The notes beneath the pieces are model-generated. The model was not told the DNA's origin. It did no database searches and worked only from the letters and a program-made list of their open reading frames with translations. A program made the position numbers and the translations under genes. Source: Schistocephalus solidus (Eukaryota > Platyhelminthes > Cestoda > Diphyllobothriidea > Diphyllobothriidae). From it: 64,000 nt of DNA. Below, in pieces: positions 35,901 to 47,900 of this stretch. The stretch covers positions 35,327 to 99,326 of the forward strand of contig WEDG01007613.1 of the NCBI GenBank assembly GCA_017591395.1, read 5' to 3'. Numbering within the stretch: the first letter of the stretch is position 1; every line of letters begins with the position of its first letter.

Positions 35901-38900
35901 AAATTTAATATTCTAGGGATTTTAGAGTAGCACCAACAGTATATTCCCTATCTCATGAAAGGTCAACCGATATTCTGAAATGTGTTTTCGATTCAAACAA
36001 ATAATTTAAGTAGAGTAGTGGTATTGATTATCGTGCATCCTAGGCCAAATATATTTCAGTCACAGAAGGATGCCGGCTTTTAAAACAGCCTCTTACTGAC
36101 CGTTTACAAAAATTATCCTCTAAAAAATGGCTACTTAAGTAGTATGAAATTTTTTCTTTGAGTTTCGAATTTACAGGCGGTCCGAAAAAGGGTACGTTAA
36201 AAAGGCGGCATCTTACTGTGACTGAAATATCTTAGGATAAGGCTGCATGATAAACAATACGAAAACCCTACTTAAGTAATTTTTTGAATCGAAAACAAGT
36301 TTCAGAATTTCGGCTTAGCATTAGATGGCTGACCGATCCGGACAAGGGACTGGTGCACGAGGGAGGGAAGAAAGTGTGAGTTCAACTCTAGAGACTGCAT
36401 TTCCGCAGCATCTTCGCGCACTTCCTAATTATAAACAATATGACACGTTTTTCAACCATCAAGCTACCCTAAAAGTAATGCATTGGAAGGCTACCAACTG
36501 CGAGAATACTTCGATACTCACAGTACGGAGAGGCGGGTGGCAATGGTTCTTCCTGAACGTGTCCCCCATAGCATTCTTTCCACTGCGATACGATTCGAAC
36601 CGACCAATTCTTGGTTCTGGTAAAACCTGATTCATCCAGCATGTACCACACGTGTGTGGTCCGCGTAGACAGGCTGCTGAGCTCTCTCAGCCACTGAGCA
36701 CGAACTCGTCTCCAGTGGATTGGAGGTAGGGGAGAGTGCGGCAGATTCTACACAAACTATGAGGCGGGCATCCATGAACGGGAACCGCAGTTCATGTATG
36801 TACATGGGGAACAGAAGCGAAAGCATACACGAGCCGGACACCTCGCAAAGGCACAAAATAGGCGAAACACGCGAAGCTGGGCTTTTAGCTAGTATATTTG
36901 CGTATTTCTATGCTCGGATAAGGTGGCAGGTGGAGAGCGGGAGAAACGTGGGGTTGAATCTGGCGGGAGAGGGGGCGGGCATGATCCCTGCGCAGGACCA
37001 AATAGCACCCAGACGACTGTTATCAGTGCAGCCACACACACCGCAGGGCGGATTTGATTGGTCAGTCACGATAACGGAGCCGTCTACTTTTCTGTTGCCT
37101 CCCTCATGTGCATGTGTGAGGGTGGACGTGAGTGAAAGTTCGGCCCAAAAAATTCTTCCCCTCCAAACGGTCGAAACGCCACCGGGGTGTTTAGGTCATG
37201 GCACAGGAGTTGGGCAATCTCGTTAAGCGTTAATCGAGACGCTGAACCGAGGTTTCAGCAAGAAGGGACTACTGAGTTGGGGTTGTAAGGCTGATTATCA
37301 CGTCCTGGCTTTTTAATCAGCTTCTTTATGGCCTTCTGCATAAACTGCACCCGGTAAAGAATGACTACTTAAGTAGTGTGAAATGTTAAATCGATTTTTA
37401 TGCCATTATAAAATGAAATATATTTTACAGAAGACGTGTTCACAACCATCCTCACTTGTACTTGCCTGGTAGCAAATAAAGTCTTCTTTACATTATATCC
37501 TCAAAGACAGAGTATAGTTCGCTTTAAAAAACTTCTCCAATTCTCGAATAATTTTGAGCCAAACCTGCAGTTGCACATTCGTCTAGTTTCCATACTGCAC
37601 GTTGCATATTTTGCATGTAAGAAAAAGCATACTTATCGTTGCGTTATTAAGAATATAATATATAGTATTCATAAAATTTTACAACACCCAGATATAACAC
37701 CGTATGAAAATAGACATTTCACGGTGCTTTAAAATAGCATTTGTTAGGAAATTACATTCCCCTTAAAATTTATAGTAGAAAGAAAAATATCATTCAGTTT
37801 AATTAAACATTTTTTGAGAAGGTGAAATATCTTTCCCAGAGGCATCAAAGCCGTGCGTTTATTAATGTCCCTTGTATAGTATACAATATAGTCCATGTAT
37901 ATTGAAAAATTTCATGCACCCTATAAAACCTCTCGCTAATAACATGCAGGAGTCTATGATTTCCCTTGTACAAAAAAATACAGCTTGTCGATTAGCAAAT
38001 CTACACGAAAATCCAACGGAGGGGTGGGTGCAATCTAAAAAAATTGTTCAGAAATTGAAAAACTCATTAAAACCCTAGTATACCCTTTCTTCAAGCATCC
38101 AATTTGAAAACGCAATTTGCTGCCAAATGAGTACGAACGGGAGTCCTTTTTATGCACGTTTTCTATAAAATGTATTTGAATGTTTTAGAGGCAACAAAAT
38201 TAAATAAAGAAATCATGCTAGTTAAGAGGTCAACAGCAACTTTCTGGCTGTCTGGTTGCAGACAGCCAGAAAGATGCTCAGGCGAAAACCGGCATGCCAG
38301 TGCGACCGAAATGATGATGATAATGAATGGTACTCAAAATTACAACCATGTGCATCGAGAAAACATATGTCAGACTTTCAGTTTACAAGCAGTGAGATAG
38401 GTCAGCTAGTATATGCTGAGCTATGCACTCCGGGTGCGGTCTGACAGTTGAGCGGAAGATAATGGAGTACGAGGCGAGACACCAGGTGGGGGCGTAGCTG
38501 ATCACACAGTAGCTGGCCTATCTGAGGAAAATCGTTCACCAAAATTCTAGCCTGCGGTTTTTACATAGAAAGGGAAAATAACTACAAATCCATCAGAAAA
38601 GGACCTCGTGGGTTCAGGTGGCGTGGAGGCATTGAAGACCGCGTCGCTGAGGATGCCAGCCGGAGCACTGAAAGCCGCACGCCAGGCTATGGAGGCCAGA
38701 TGCAGAAGGGAGAAGAGGCCGGCGAGGATGCCAACCATGCAGGGTGAAGGCCCAGACGGGTAGAAGTTGAGTGAGTCGGACACCAGGAGAGGAAAAAGGA
38801 GGGCGAGACAAGCCGGCAGCATTGAGGCTTCTATGCAGGGCGGCTGTAGCCAGGGTGTGCGGAACTCGATGGGTGCGCCATCGCCGTCACCCTCGCTGCC

Positions 38901-41900
38901 ACCCTCCTGTGGGGGTATTTGTCGCCAACCCGTAACACCAATCCTTCCAAGGGTCTAGCGGGGGTGTAAAGCGAAAGGAAAGCTGAACAAGAGATGATGG
39001 CGCTCGTGGTCGGGAGGGCTGCCAACTGAAGGGATAACTGCAAGACCAGTAACAGCGGCTCCTTCCTAACGTGGCCTCTATACAATTGCCACTCAGATGA
39101 TAACGCAGTTGCCCTCACATAAGTCTGAGGCATAGTGTGAGGAGCAGACTGTGTGATGCACGTGTAGACGGATGTTTAAATTTGTCAGTCACTGTGTATG
39201 CGCAACTGGGCCCACCTCGTGCAGCTGCCTCGCTGATTTTTTTGAATGGAACAAATGCGCAGTGTTGACCTTACCCTCTTCTCGCAGGTTCTAGCACATG
39301 CTAGTGACATAAGCGTGGTAAAAAAATGACTACTTAAGTAGTGTGAAATTTTCCTATCAAATTTATATACCTTTATATATTCAAATATATTTTATAGCAG
39401 GCATGTTAAAAACCATCCTCTCTTGTATCAAGGCATACTTCATGTCAAGGGCGATAGTCCCCGAGTTTTCCTATAGTTTCGCGCAATTGGGATTTCCAAT
39501 AAAGTGAGGGCTTGGGTTCGACGGTTTTATAAGCGAACGAAAAACGGTAAGCACCTTCCTTCACTGTCTGGTTGATGGTCGATCCAGACCAAACTGGGCT
39601 GCCATGAGAAAAAAGGCCAAAATTTGGAGCATCTGGAGGTTTGCTGACAAAGGTAGGACAGACTGAAATACCCATTTTCGAACTACTTAATGTCGTTCAC
39701 CAACATCGACACGGAATGCCACCAAGGGAGGGTCCGCAGAAGGCGGTTTTTAATGAACCACATTTTCCCTTAAGCAACGTGTACCTACGGCGGGTAGTGG
39801 AGTTGCCCCGCGAGCATTCAGATACAAAGAAGCCCTAAATGAGCATGTAGAAAGGAAGATGCGCCAGGAGGTTCAGCCGGGAATTCCAAGTTAGGGCGGT
39901 GACAGGCGATGGCAAAGGGCAGGAAGACCGAAAGGATCATATTGAGGTGAATGTTCGCATTCCATTTGGAATGTTCACTTAGGGAAGAACAAGGCTGTTT
40001 GAGCTCTGTTGCGTGTTTTGTTATCGCTTTTGTCTCTGACGATGGACTCCAGTAAGAGTTCGAAAGCTCAACCTAATAAAAAAAGGATTCTGGCGAACGA
40101 ACAACCTTCCCCCCTCTCGATTTATGAAGGGATCCTCTCTGGTTCTATGTGCTGGGAATTTCGAAGGTTCGAATCCGGTTGCTATTATCGCTGAGGGTAC
40201 TCGTGAATAGTAAAGATTGTGACGTGAAAAAGACGCTTTCCGGAAGCGACTGTCGAACAGAATAGTTCCGTTCCGTTATCCCTTCCATACTGCAGGTAAC
40301 TTAACGCGATGCGATAGGAGCACCAAGATGAACCGCAAGTAACATGTTCCTTAATGCTACCGGATCGAGGAAACAGTACTTACCCAGTGCAGAAGTATTC
40401 TCGAGCACAGCCAATAGGGCTTGAACTCATAGATCAATTTGCAGGGTGCTTCAACCAACTGATGCACAATAGAAGAAGTCAATTTCGAAATTCGGGTCAT
40501 TCACAGTCTACGACATGACATATGCAGTGTTGTCGGCCACACCGCAAAGAGCTGCCGTTAATATTCGCGACCCGGTGGCTCCCCAATCCACATCGAAACA
40601 AGTAGCCACGACAAGGAGCTAATGTAAAAGTCCACGGATAAAAGTCAATTAACGGAGATTGCGGAAGGCGGCGAGAATACACGCAGTTCTAAGGGAAATT
40701 TTTCGTATTACTCTAATGATGTCCTAAAACACAGAAGCAATATGCATGATGCAAAACAGTAGCGTGTAAAGAGGTGGAAAACAGGAAATCCACATTCAAT
40801 GGTTCGCTTCTCCTGGCAACCAAGGTTTTATAGGGTAATACAGTCCAAACCTTAAGCCTAACCTCTCCCTTTGATATGTTATTAAGCTCAGCGAAAAAAT
40901 ATCACTAATACAAAATGATAACCTAACATGAAAATCAAATCAAATGCACAGGCATTCTATAGCAATAAGAACTAAGAACATATATGTGATGTCGCCGAAA
41001 AAGGTGGAAGAAAGTGGACGAACGCGGCACTGAACTTTCGAAAATATGACCTGCTGGTATACGATGTAAATTGTCAGTTTTATCCGCTGTGATTTCTGCA
41101 CACCACCGGGAATAAGTTAAGGCAAACGCAGGCATCCTGGCTTGAATGAAATACACCATGATATTCAACACTACGGTCAACGTTTCATGAGGCACGTCAA
41201 CTTCCGTAGGTCTGGGCACAGGTTCCAAAAGCTGAGGATACTTGAACGAGCAGAAAATCCTTTTTGATAGAAGCGAGACAGCTAAAACCTCGGGTAGATG
41301 GGTAACAGCAGGTATGTAGTTAACTGACAGAACTACTGCTATCCCTTGGAAATGCAAAATATTCATAAGAGATGACCGCAGTTACAATAAAAGAGTCATA
41401 CAACCCTGGGTGGAGGCCACAAACCGGGTCGTGAAATTTGCCTGCAACACGCGAGACACTACATACGAAGGGCAGCAGAGGTCGATACCACTGCAGAGCA
41501 GCGGCGAGGCATGTAAATAATCGCCTCTGCCTCTGTGAGGAATCGCTCCGGGTGAAGTCTCTCCCCCCGGTTACGGCGCTAACAGCCCAGACCAACACCA
41601 GCGTTGCAGTCCGTAAATTTCCATACCTATTTCTGGCGAAGCAAAGGAATTTAGCACATGACCACCTGTCATACTGGGTACGGGGGGTACTTATTCTTGT
41701 GTTCAACCGATTCGCCGAGTGTTGAGAGCTTGATTTATTTAAAAGGAGCAGTGCTTTGGTCGAAGGCGAAGCAGGCGCACCTATGTTGCGCACCATAAAA
41801 TGGATTTTTGCTGGTGAAAGATTAAATTATGTAAACGGAAGGCCAGGCACATCCAGGCAGAAGCAAGGACAACACAGCCTGCAGTGTTGGCTGGCTCCAT

Positions 41901-44900
41901 CGACGATGGGCTTATATTTTAGCCCAGTCAGTCAGCTTCGGGGAATATTCGCCAAAAATGTTCCCTCATTACGCTTGCCTCCTGCCATACGAACTCCTGC
42001 CTTCTCATTCAAATGGCCTGCAGGCGGAATCAAGGCAACGAGCCCTAGTTGACGTGCAAATAGAGGGATGAAAGAATGGTCAGATTCGTGGAAAATGATT
42101 GCTTTCAGGACTGTGCCACTTAAACCGGCAACTGCAGTGCCTAAGATAGCCGGGGATTTTGGAGGATTCGAATAAATCATTTGATCCATTTGTGAAAAAC
42201 TCGGCGACCTCAATGGGATTCGAACTCACGCAAGCAAGGGGAAAGTTTCAGTATAAACAACAGAAAAAAGCTCCAAGTTACAAAAATAATTTATAAAGAA
42301 ATTAAAAGCTGAAATTTCAAAAGTGTATTATCTACCAGAACACATACAGGGAAGGCTGGGGGACCTACTGAGGAATCGAACACCCTCACAGCTGTGCCAT
42401 GCAGGACCAGAAACATCGGCGAAACACGTGTCTGGGCTTTTAACCATTACCTATGCTGCCAGTGTGGTGAATTATTTAATAAGTTATACCGCTGACTGCC
42501 TGTTGGTAGCTTGCGAATATTACGCAGTGGTTGACGGACTTCGACCCAAATATTCATATAAATTTTCAGTCTGCGCCTATGGACCTCGAATAAACTGATT
42601 TGCTCGCAGTTAAAAAAATTAATTCCTAAAGAAATTAAAAAGCTGGAACCAACTCTCTAGCCAAATGAGCTAACAGTCCCCAACCGGGAACCGGGAGTCC
42701 CAAAAATATGTCAAATAAATTATTAAAATCTGCCAAAATCCCCTTTTAATTAATTGTGTCTGGTAATCATCTGGTGGATTCTAGAGTGATTGCTTAGGAA
42801 ATCCTATTTGGACAGTCAGCTTACTGTATCGAATTTGCGGATTTCATACATTGCAGCAGACTGGGAGACTAACTTGACCCAAACGCGAGTAAACTCAGGG
42901 TTCTCAGTGGGGGCCTCGTAGTTCAGTTAGCTGTAGCGTCGGATGCAGTAAAGCCTTCTATTTGCTGGCATTGGTCAGAACCCCATCGCGGCCACCAAGT
43001 TTTTCACAAATGGGTCAAATGAGTGCCTAAGCTATTGCTTCGTACATCACAGCCGACCAGACAACAATACCAATCTGGTTGCCGAGGTGGTAATAGTCCG
43101 CTGACAGCGTTAATTTGGAGAACTCGTTTTTGGCCACGATTTGCGCGGTTTAGCGGCACTTGTCTCCGGCACTCAGTGTTGCGTAACTAGCGGAGGGACT
43201 TAGGCAGGTGGTGTCTTCGAGGTCGCACCTAGCTGCCCCCAGCACTGCTGTTGTGCTAGTGGACATTCAACGGTCATTAGCAGTCACCAGTTTGGGCATC
43301 TCGATCATACAGCCCCAAGCTATCTCAGCCCACCCCACCTTGTCGGCGGCAGTCGACAGGGTAGCTGCCCCCTTGACCTCACAACGAGGTTAATGCGATC
43401 CAGGGCGAGCAGGGGAGAGGGCGGGAAGGTCAGCGCCCAAGGCCTAGATGCATGGGGGGGGGGGAGGGAGGGCGTATGGCACAGTGACCCCACCTACACC
43501 CACCTCGTACATCGAGCCACCGATGAGAGCGTGCTGAGTGCAGCGCCTGCACCCCGGAAACCACTCGGCCTGAAGGGGCGATGAGAGTTGGGAAAGTGGC
43601 AATCTTGACGGGCGCTATATATAAGGTCGGTCACTGCGTCCTGTATGATCCCCAACAATGCGGACCCTGTTTTGAAGGAGATGGACGCAGCGAAAGTCAC
43701 CCTCGTTATAACCCGTTTTCCAGTAAATAACCACGCCTCTCCTGGTTGATCGATGTGACAACCTATCACGCCTATCGATTGACTTTAACGATAGCAACGT
43801 GTACGAGTGTTCAGACTTATTTTTCAATCAACCGCTACTCGATTGGCCGCTATTAGGTGCTGCTATGAGGCCACCGACGTCGAGTCCTCGGGTGCCCTTG
43901 ATCTGCATGGAGCACCACCCCCATTTCTGAACCCATGAGCTTGACAATAAGGTCAAGGAATCAGTTACACTTCAACTAGCAGAATCTCCAGTGAGGTACT
44001 AGCGAGTAGAGAGAAGTGTGTTTAGCAAAATTCCGTTGCACACAGAAAACGCAAATCTTGAGCAGTACTCACGGAAATCGGCAGGCACGGTTTAGTCATA
44101 ACTCAATCAAGGAGAGCACGGTAGATGGGGTGAAACAGAGTTAAAAAAAGTTGCCCAGGGACAAACGTGGTAATAAAAGGATAGAACGTCAAGTTTATCG
44201 TACATCCTTACAGAAGTCCGCTCACAAGAGTGTGCCCATACACGTGAAAGAGTTCACGGATATCAGAAATTTATAACGTGCTGTGTGGTCCATACAAATG
44301 GAGGACAAAGGCATCTTAGTCAGTTTATATCTGTCAAATCTGCAGGCAACTGTCGGAGCGCATTTTCCGATCAAAAGATTAGTCCAACGTAAAAAGCGTT
44401 AAATGCAGAACAGGCCGGTGATGATAGTGGAGAGCAAATTTTCAACGACGCCTGGGCACCAAAGATTCATCAGCCTTAAGTGATTGAAGCGCCCTGAAGA
44501 GCGGTAGGGCTTAGTCAGCGACGGCCGCCTGAATCATCGAGGTTTGGGGTGGGCACCAATTACAGATGCACCTTCCAACGTCAACGTGGTCACCAAGGCG
44601 GTAACGATAAAACGCGCATAAATCCTACGTTCACTTCATCCTGCAGTTACGCCGGGCACAAGCCTGTGCCACACTTCATCGTCGTCGCCGCCACCATCAC
44701 ACAGATGTGGCAATTCATAATTGCTGATGAAAGTGGGTACAGCCATTGCCTCGGCTTCGCCATAGCCCTTCTCCCACAAAGGCAACTCGTCATCTCCCAA
44801 AAATGCTGTGCTAATCCCTAAACACGCCTGGCTTCTGAAAATTTTGACAAAAGCTGAAATGTGTGATGTGGGAGAAAGTCGGGAGTTCTTTCTTTCTTTC

Positions 44901-47900
44901 TTTCGTTCTTTTTTCTTCTTTTTCTTCTTCTTCTTCTTCTTCTTCCTTTTCTTTTTCTTCTTTTTCCTTTTCTTTTTCTTATTCGTTCTTTCTTCTTCCT
45001 CTTTTTATTTTCTTCTTCTTTCTTCTTTCTTCTTCTTCTTTTTATTCTTCGCCTCAACTCAGTCAACGTTGATTACTAGACGGCCACAACCAAAGACTGC
45101 CAGAAATTCACGCGCTTACCGCAAGATGAGCACAGTACTTGGTTCGGGAAGGTTTTTGGCAAGGATATGAGAGCAGGAGCCGTTCGCGATACAAGTGTCT
45201 TTGTGGCAAACTCCAGGTCTTAAGGTAAATTAGCGCTAAGTTTAGGGTTAAGATTATACTAATGCTAACTGTAGGTTTAAGGTTTAGGGTTGGAGTAAAG
45301 GGTTTAGAGTTAAGGATTTAGGGTTGGAGTTAAGATAAGAGTTTCAGTTTAGGTTTATTTTACAGTTAGAACATGGGAATTTTTATCCCTTTCTGGAATT
45401 ATGCACAGGATCACTTTTATTACTCGGGCGGGGCTTTTGTATTCTCGTGCCTTGTTTAAGGGGCCATTTAAGTAAGCCTTATCGCTTTTTTTCTCCCGGA
45501 ATGCTGAGCCGAAGAACGGCAGATGCATAAGGCACTGTCAGAAATGAGTACAAGCATTGCTGTTACAATGACAGTCCGTTTTCCTTAAAGCACAGTAGCG
45601 AAAGGGCCCCGGTGTAAGCGCTTGGGTACGCCCCCAGCCTGAAATTTGACTGGCTCGTGGCAGAAAATAAGCCGGAAATGGCCAGTCTAATCTCCCTTCC
45701 ATTTTTAACAGTGATTTATCGATTATTAGTCGCTACTTGCTCTGCGACCGCCCACGTGAGCAGGCAAATCCGGAGTCGCAGGGAAAGGGAACAGAGTTGT
45801 AATCAGGATAGATCGAGCAAGGTCACTGCCGGGTGACTTTTCGCTTGCAGCTTCCTCAAGTATACTGTGGTGTGGCTAAAACTGCATCTTCGCCCCTCCC
45901 CCCCTGTCCGTTGGCGTTTCCTGTACACGGTGAATTCTGCCTGAACACATTCATCGTACGCGCGGTGCCATGACTCACCCCAACCCATGTAGCGGTCTTC
46001 TCGCGGGCACCTCCTGATAATGACTATGATGACGGCTGTTTTTCTGCTCGGGGAGATACAGGCCAGTTGCGGCTTGACGTTGCATTCGTGCGCAGGAATG
46101 TGCGTAAAGTTCCGCAGACTTCATCCTTGTCCCCTTGCAGGCAGCTGCTTCTACGTTCGCTCCATGCGGCAACTCTGCCGCGCTGGGCATCCTATCCGTT
46201 GACCCAGAGCCGCCCATGTCTGTCCGACGGTGTTGGTGCTAGGTCGAGTCAGCATACTATACAGACGTCCCATCTCGTGAAAGCTTAACCGAAATGTCTT
46301 TTCGATCAGAGAGAATTACGTAAGCGTGGTTGCACAATTGGCGGTCGTGCAACATAATCGCGATATATTCCGATCACGTCAGGAATTCAGCTTTTGATTT
46401 TGTTTTAAATTTCTACTACGTTCCAACGTTTCCCTATAACTGTAATGGCCTGTAGAGAAGTTATCGAAAGCAACGCATTTGCTCGCCAAGTCATCTTTTA
46501 AATCTTGTAATGGGGATTTTCGCAATTTTGAAAGAACCTCTTTCCGGTCACCTGCAAAAGCTATAAAAAGTGAATGCTCAAGTTTTGTAAGTTTTTTCAA
46601 GTAGCTTTTAGATGTCTTTAATAAAATTCAAGTAGCTTTTATAGTACACACACACACACGATAGTTCGACCGTCGATTTCGACGATGTCCACCGTATGCT
46701 CCATGGAAGGGTGGTGCAGGGACGATGACTTGTGCGTGAATTAGTTTTAAGTGATAGTAGCCTTGCGCTGCAGCTACCGCACACTCTCCTCCTCCCCCAC
46801 CTGAGCCCGGTGTCAAGACAGAGTCAAGAAATCCGGAGGCGGGATAGGACGCAGGTGGCTGGCGCAGCCGGGTCCCCTAAGTCCTAGCCGCCCTTAGGCG
46901 TGCCACCACACCTCCATGTTCGGCATTTGTTATGGGAGCGCAACCCGAATAACGCCTGCCATGCCCTAATGTGGCCCCTGTGTTGGTCCAACGCATCTAC
47001 CACGTGGCCCGTTTAGGGGCACACACGATAGTTCGCCCGTCGATTTAGACGAGGTCCACCGTATGCTCCACAAAAGGGTGGTGCAGGGACGGTGACTTGC
47101 GCGTGAATTAGTTTTAAGTGATAGAAGCCTTGCGCTGCAGCTACCACACTCTCTCCTCCTGCCCCACCTGAACCCGGTGTCAAGACAGAGTCAAGAAGAC
47201 CGGAGATGGGAGAGGACGCAGGTGGCTGGCGCGGCCGGAGCCGCCCCTGGACGCATGCCACCACACCTGGCTCGGATCCCACGAAGTGGGAGTGCCGAAA
47301 AGGCCACATTAAGAAGGAGCCATTGCAGCCTAATTCTCAGTCCGCCAATCAGCCACTCCACACAAAACACACATTGGGCTGACCACGCGGTCAAAGTTAT
47401 CCCGTCAGTTGGCAACCTTCCAAGTCACGGCTTTTAGCGCACCGTGATAGTTTCAAGCGCGTCAGATTGTTTATAGTGAGGAACATGCGCTGGGCTGTCG
47501 AACTCACTCTCTCCCCACCCCACAATCAGACCACTGTCCCGAGCCGGTCAGTTGTCTGATGCGGAAGTGGGCGCAGCTGCTGGTGACCTCGTCTACGTGT
47601 ATTACGTACGCGACCTGCCCCCCAAACACAAGCACCAGGATTTCACACAACAGGGGTTGAACGGCTTACATATCACATGTGCAGAGATGGCCGGGGTCAC
47701 GTTAAGAAGGAGCCATCGCAGCCTGACGCTCAGACCACCAGTCAGCCACTCCAGACAACACATTGGACTAACTGCGAGGTCTGAGTGTAATTGTCAGTTG
47801 GCAACCTTCCAACCACGGCGGTTAACGTTACCGCACACTCTTCTCCTCCCCACTTGAGCCCGGTCTCACGACACAGGCAAAACGACCAAGGATGAGAGAG

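Larger units (their letters stand above)
35433..38604 (-). other. 3.2-kb cyclase intron with family C remnants
   Basis: Largely AT-rich. Family C motifs (CTACTTAAGTAG followed by TGAAATTTT) occur at 36128-36150, 36264-36285 and 37362-37390, with TGACTGAAATATCTTAGG at 36220. No coding sequence recognised; the open frame at 36720-37226 has no motif. Confidence 0.5.

Noticed and set aside
44808..45170. Poly-Phe and poly-Arg/Lys open frames
   Set aside because: Produced by the CTT microsatellite.
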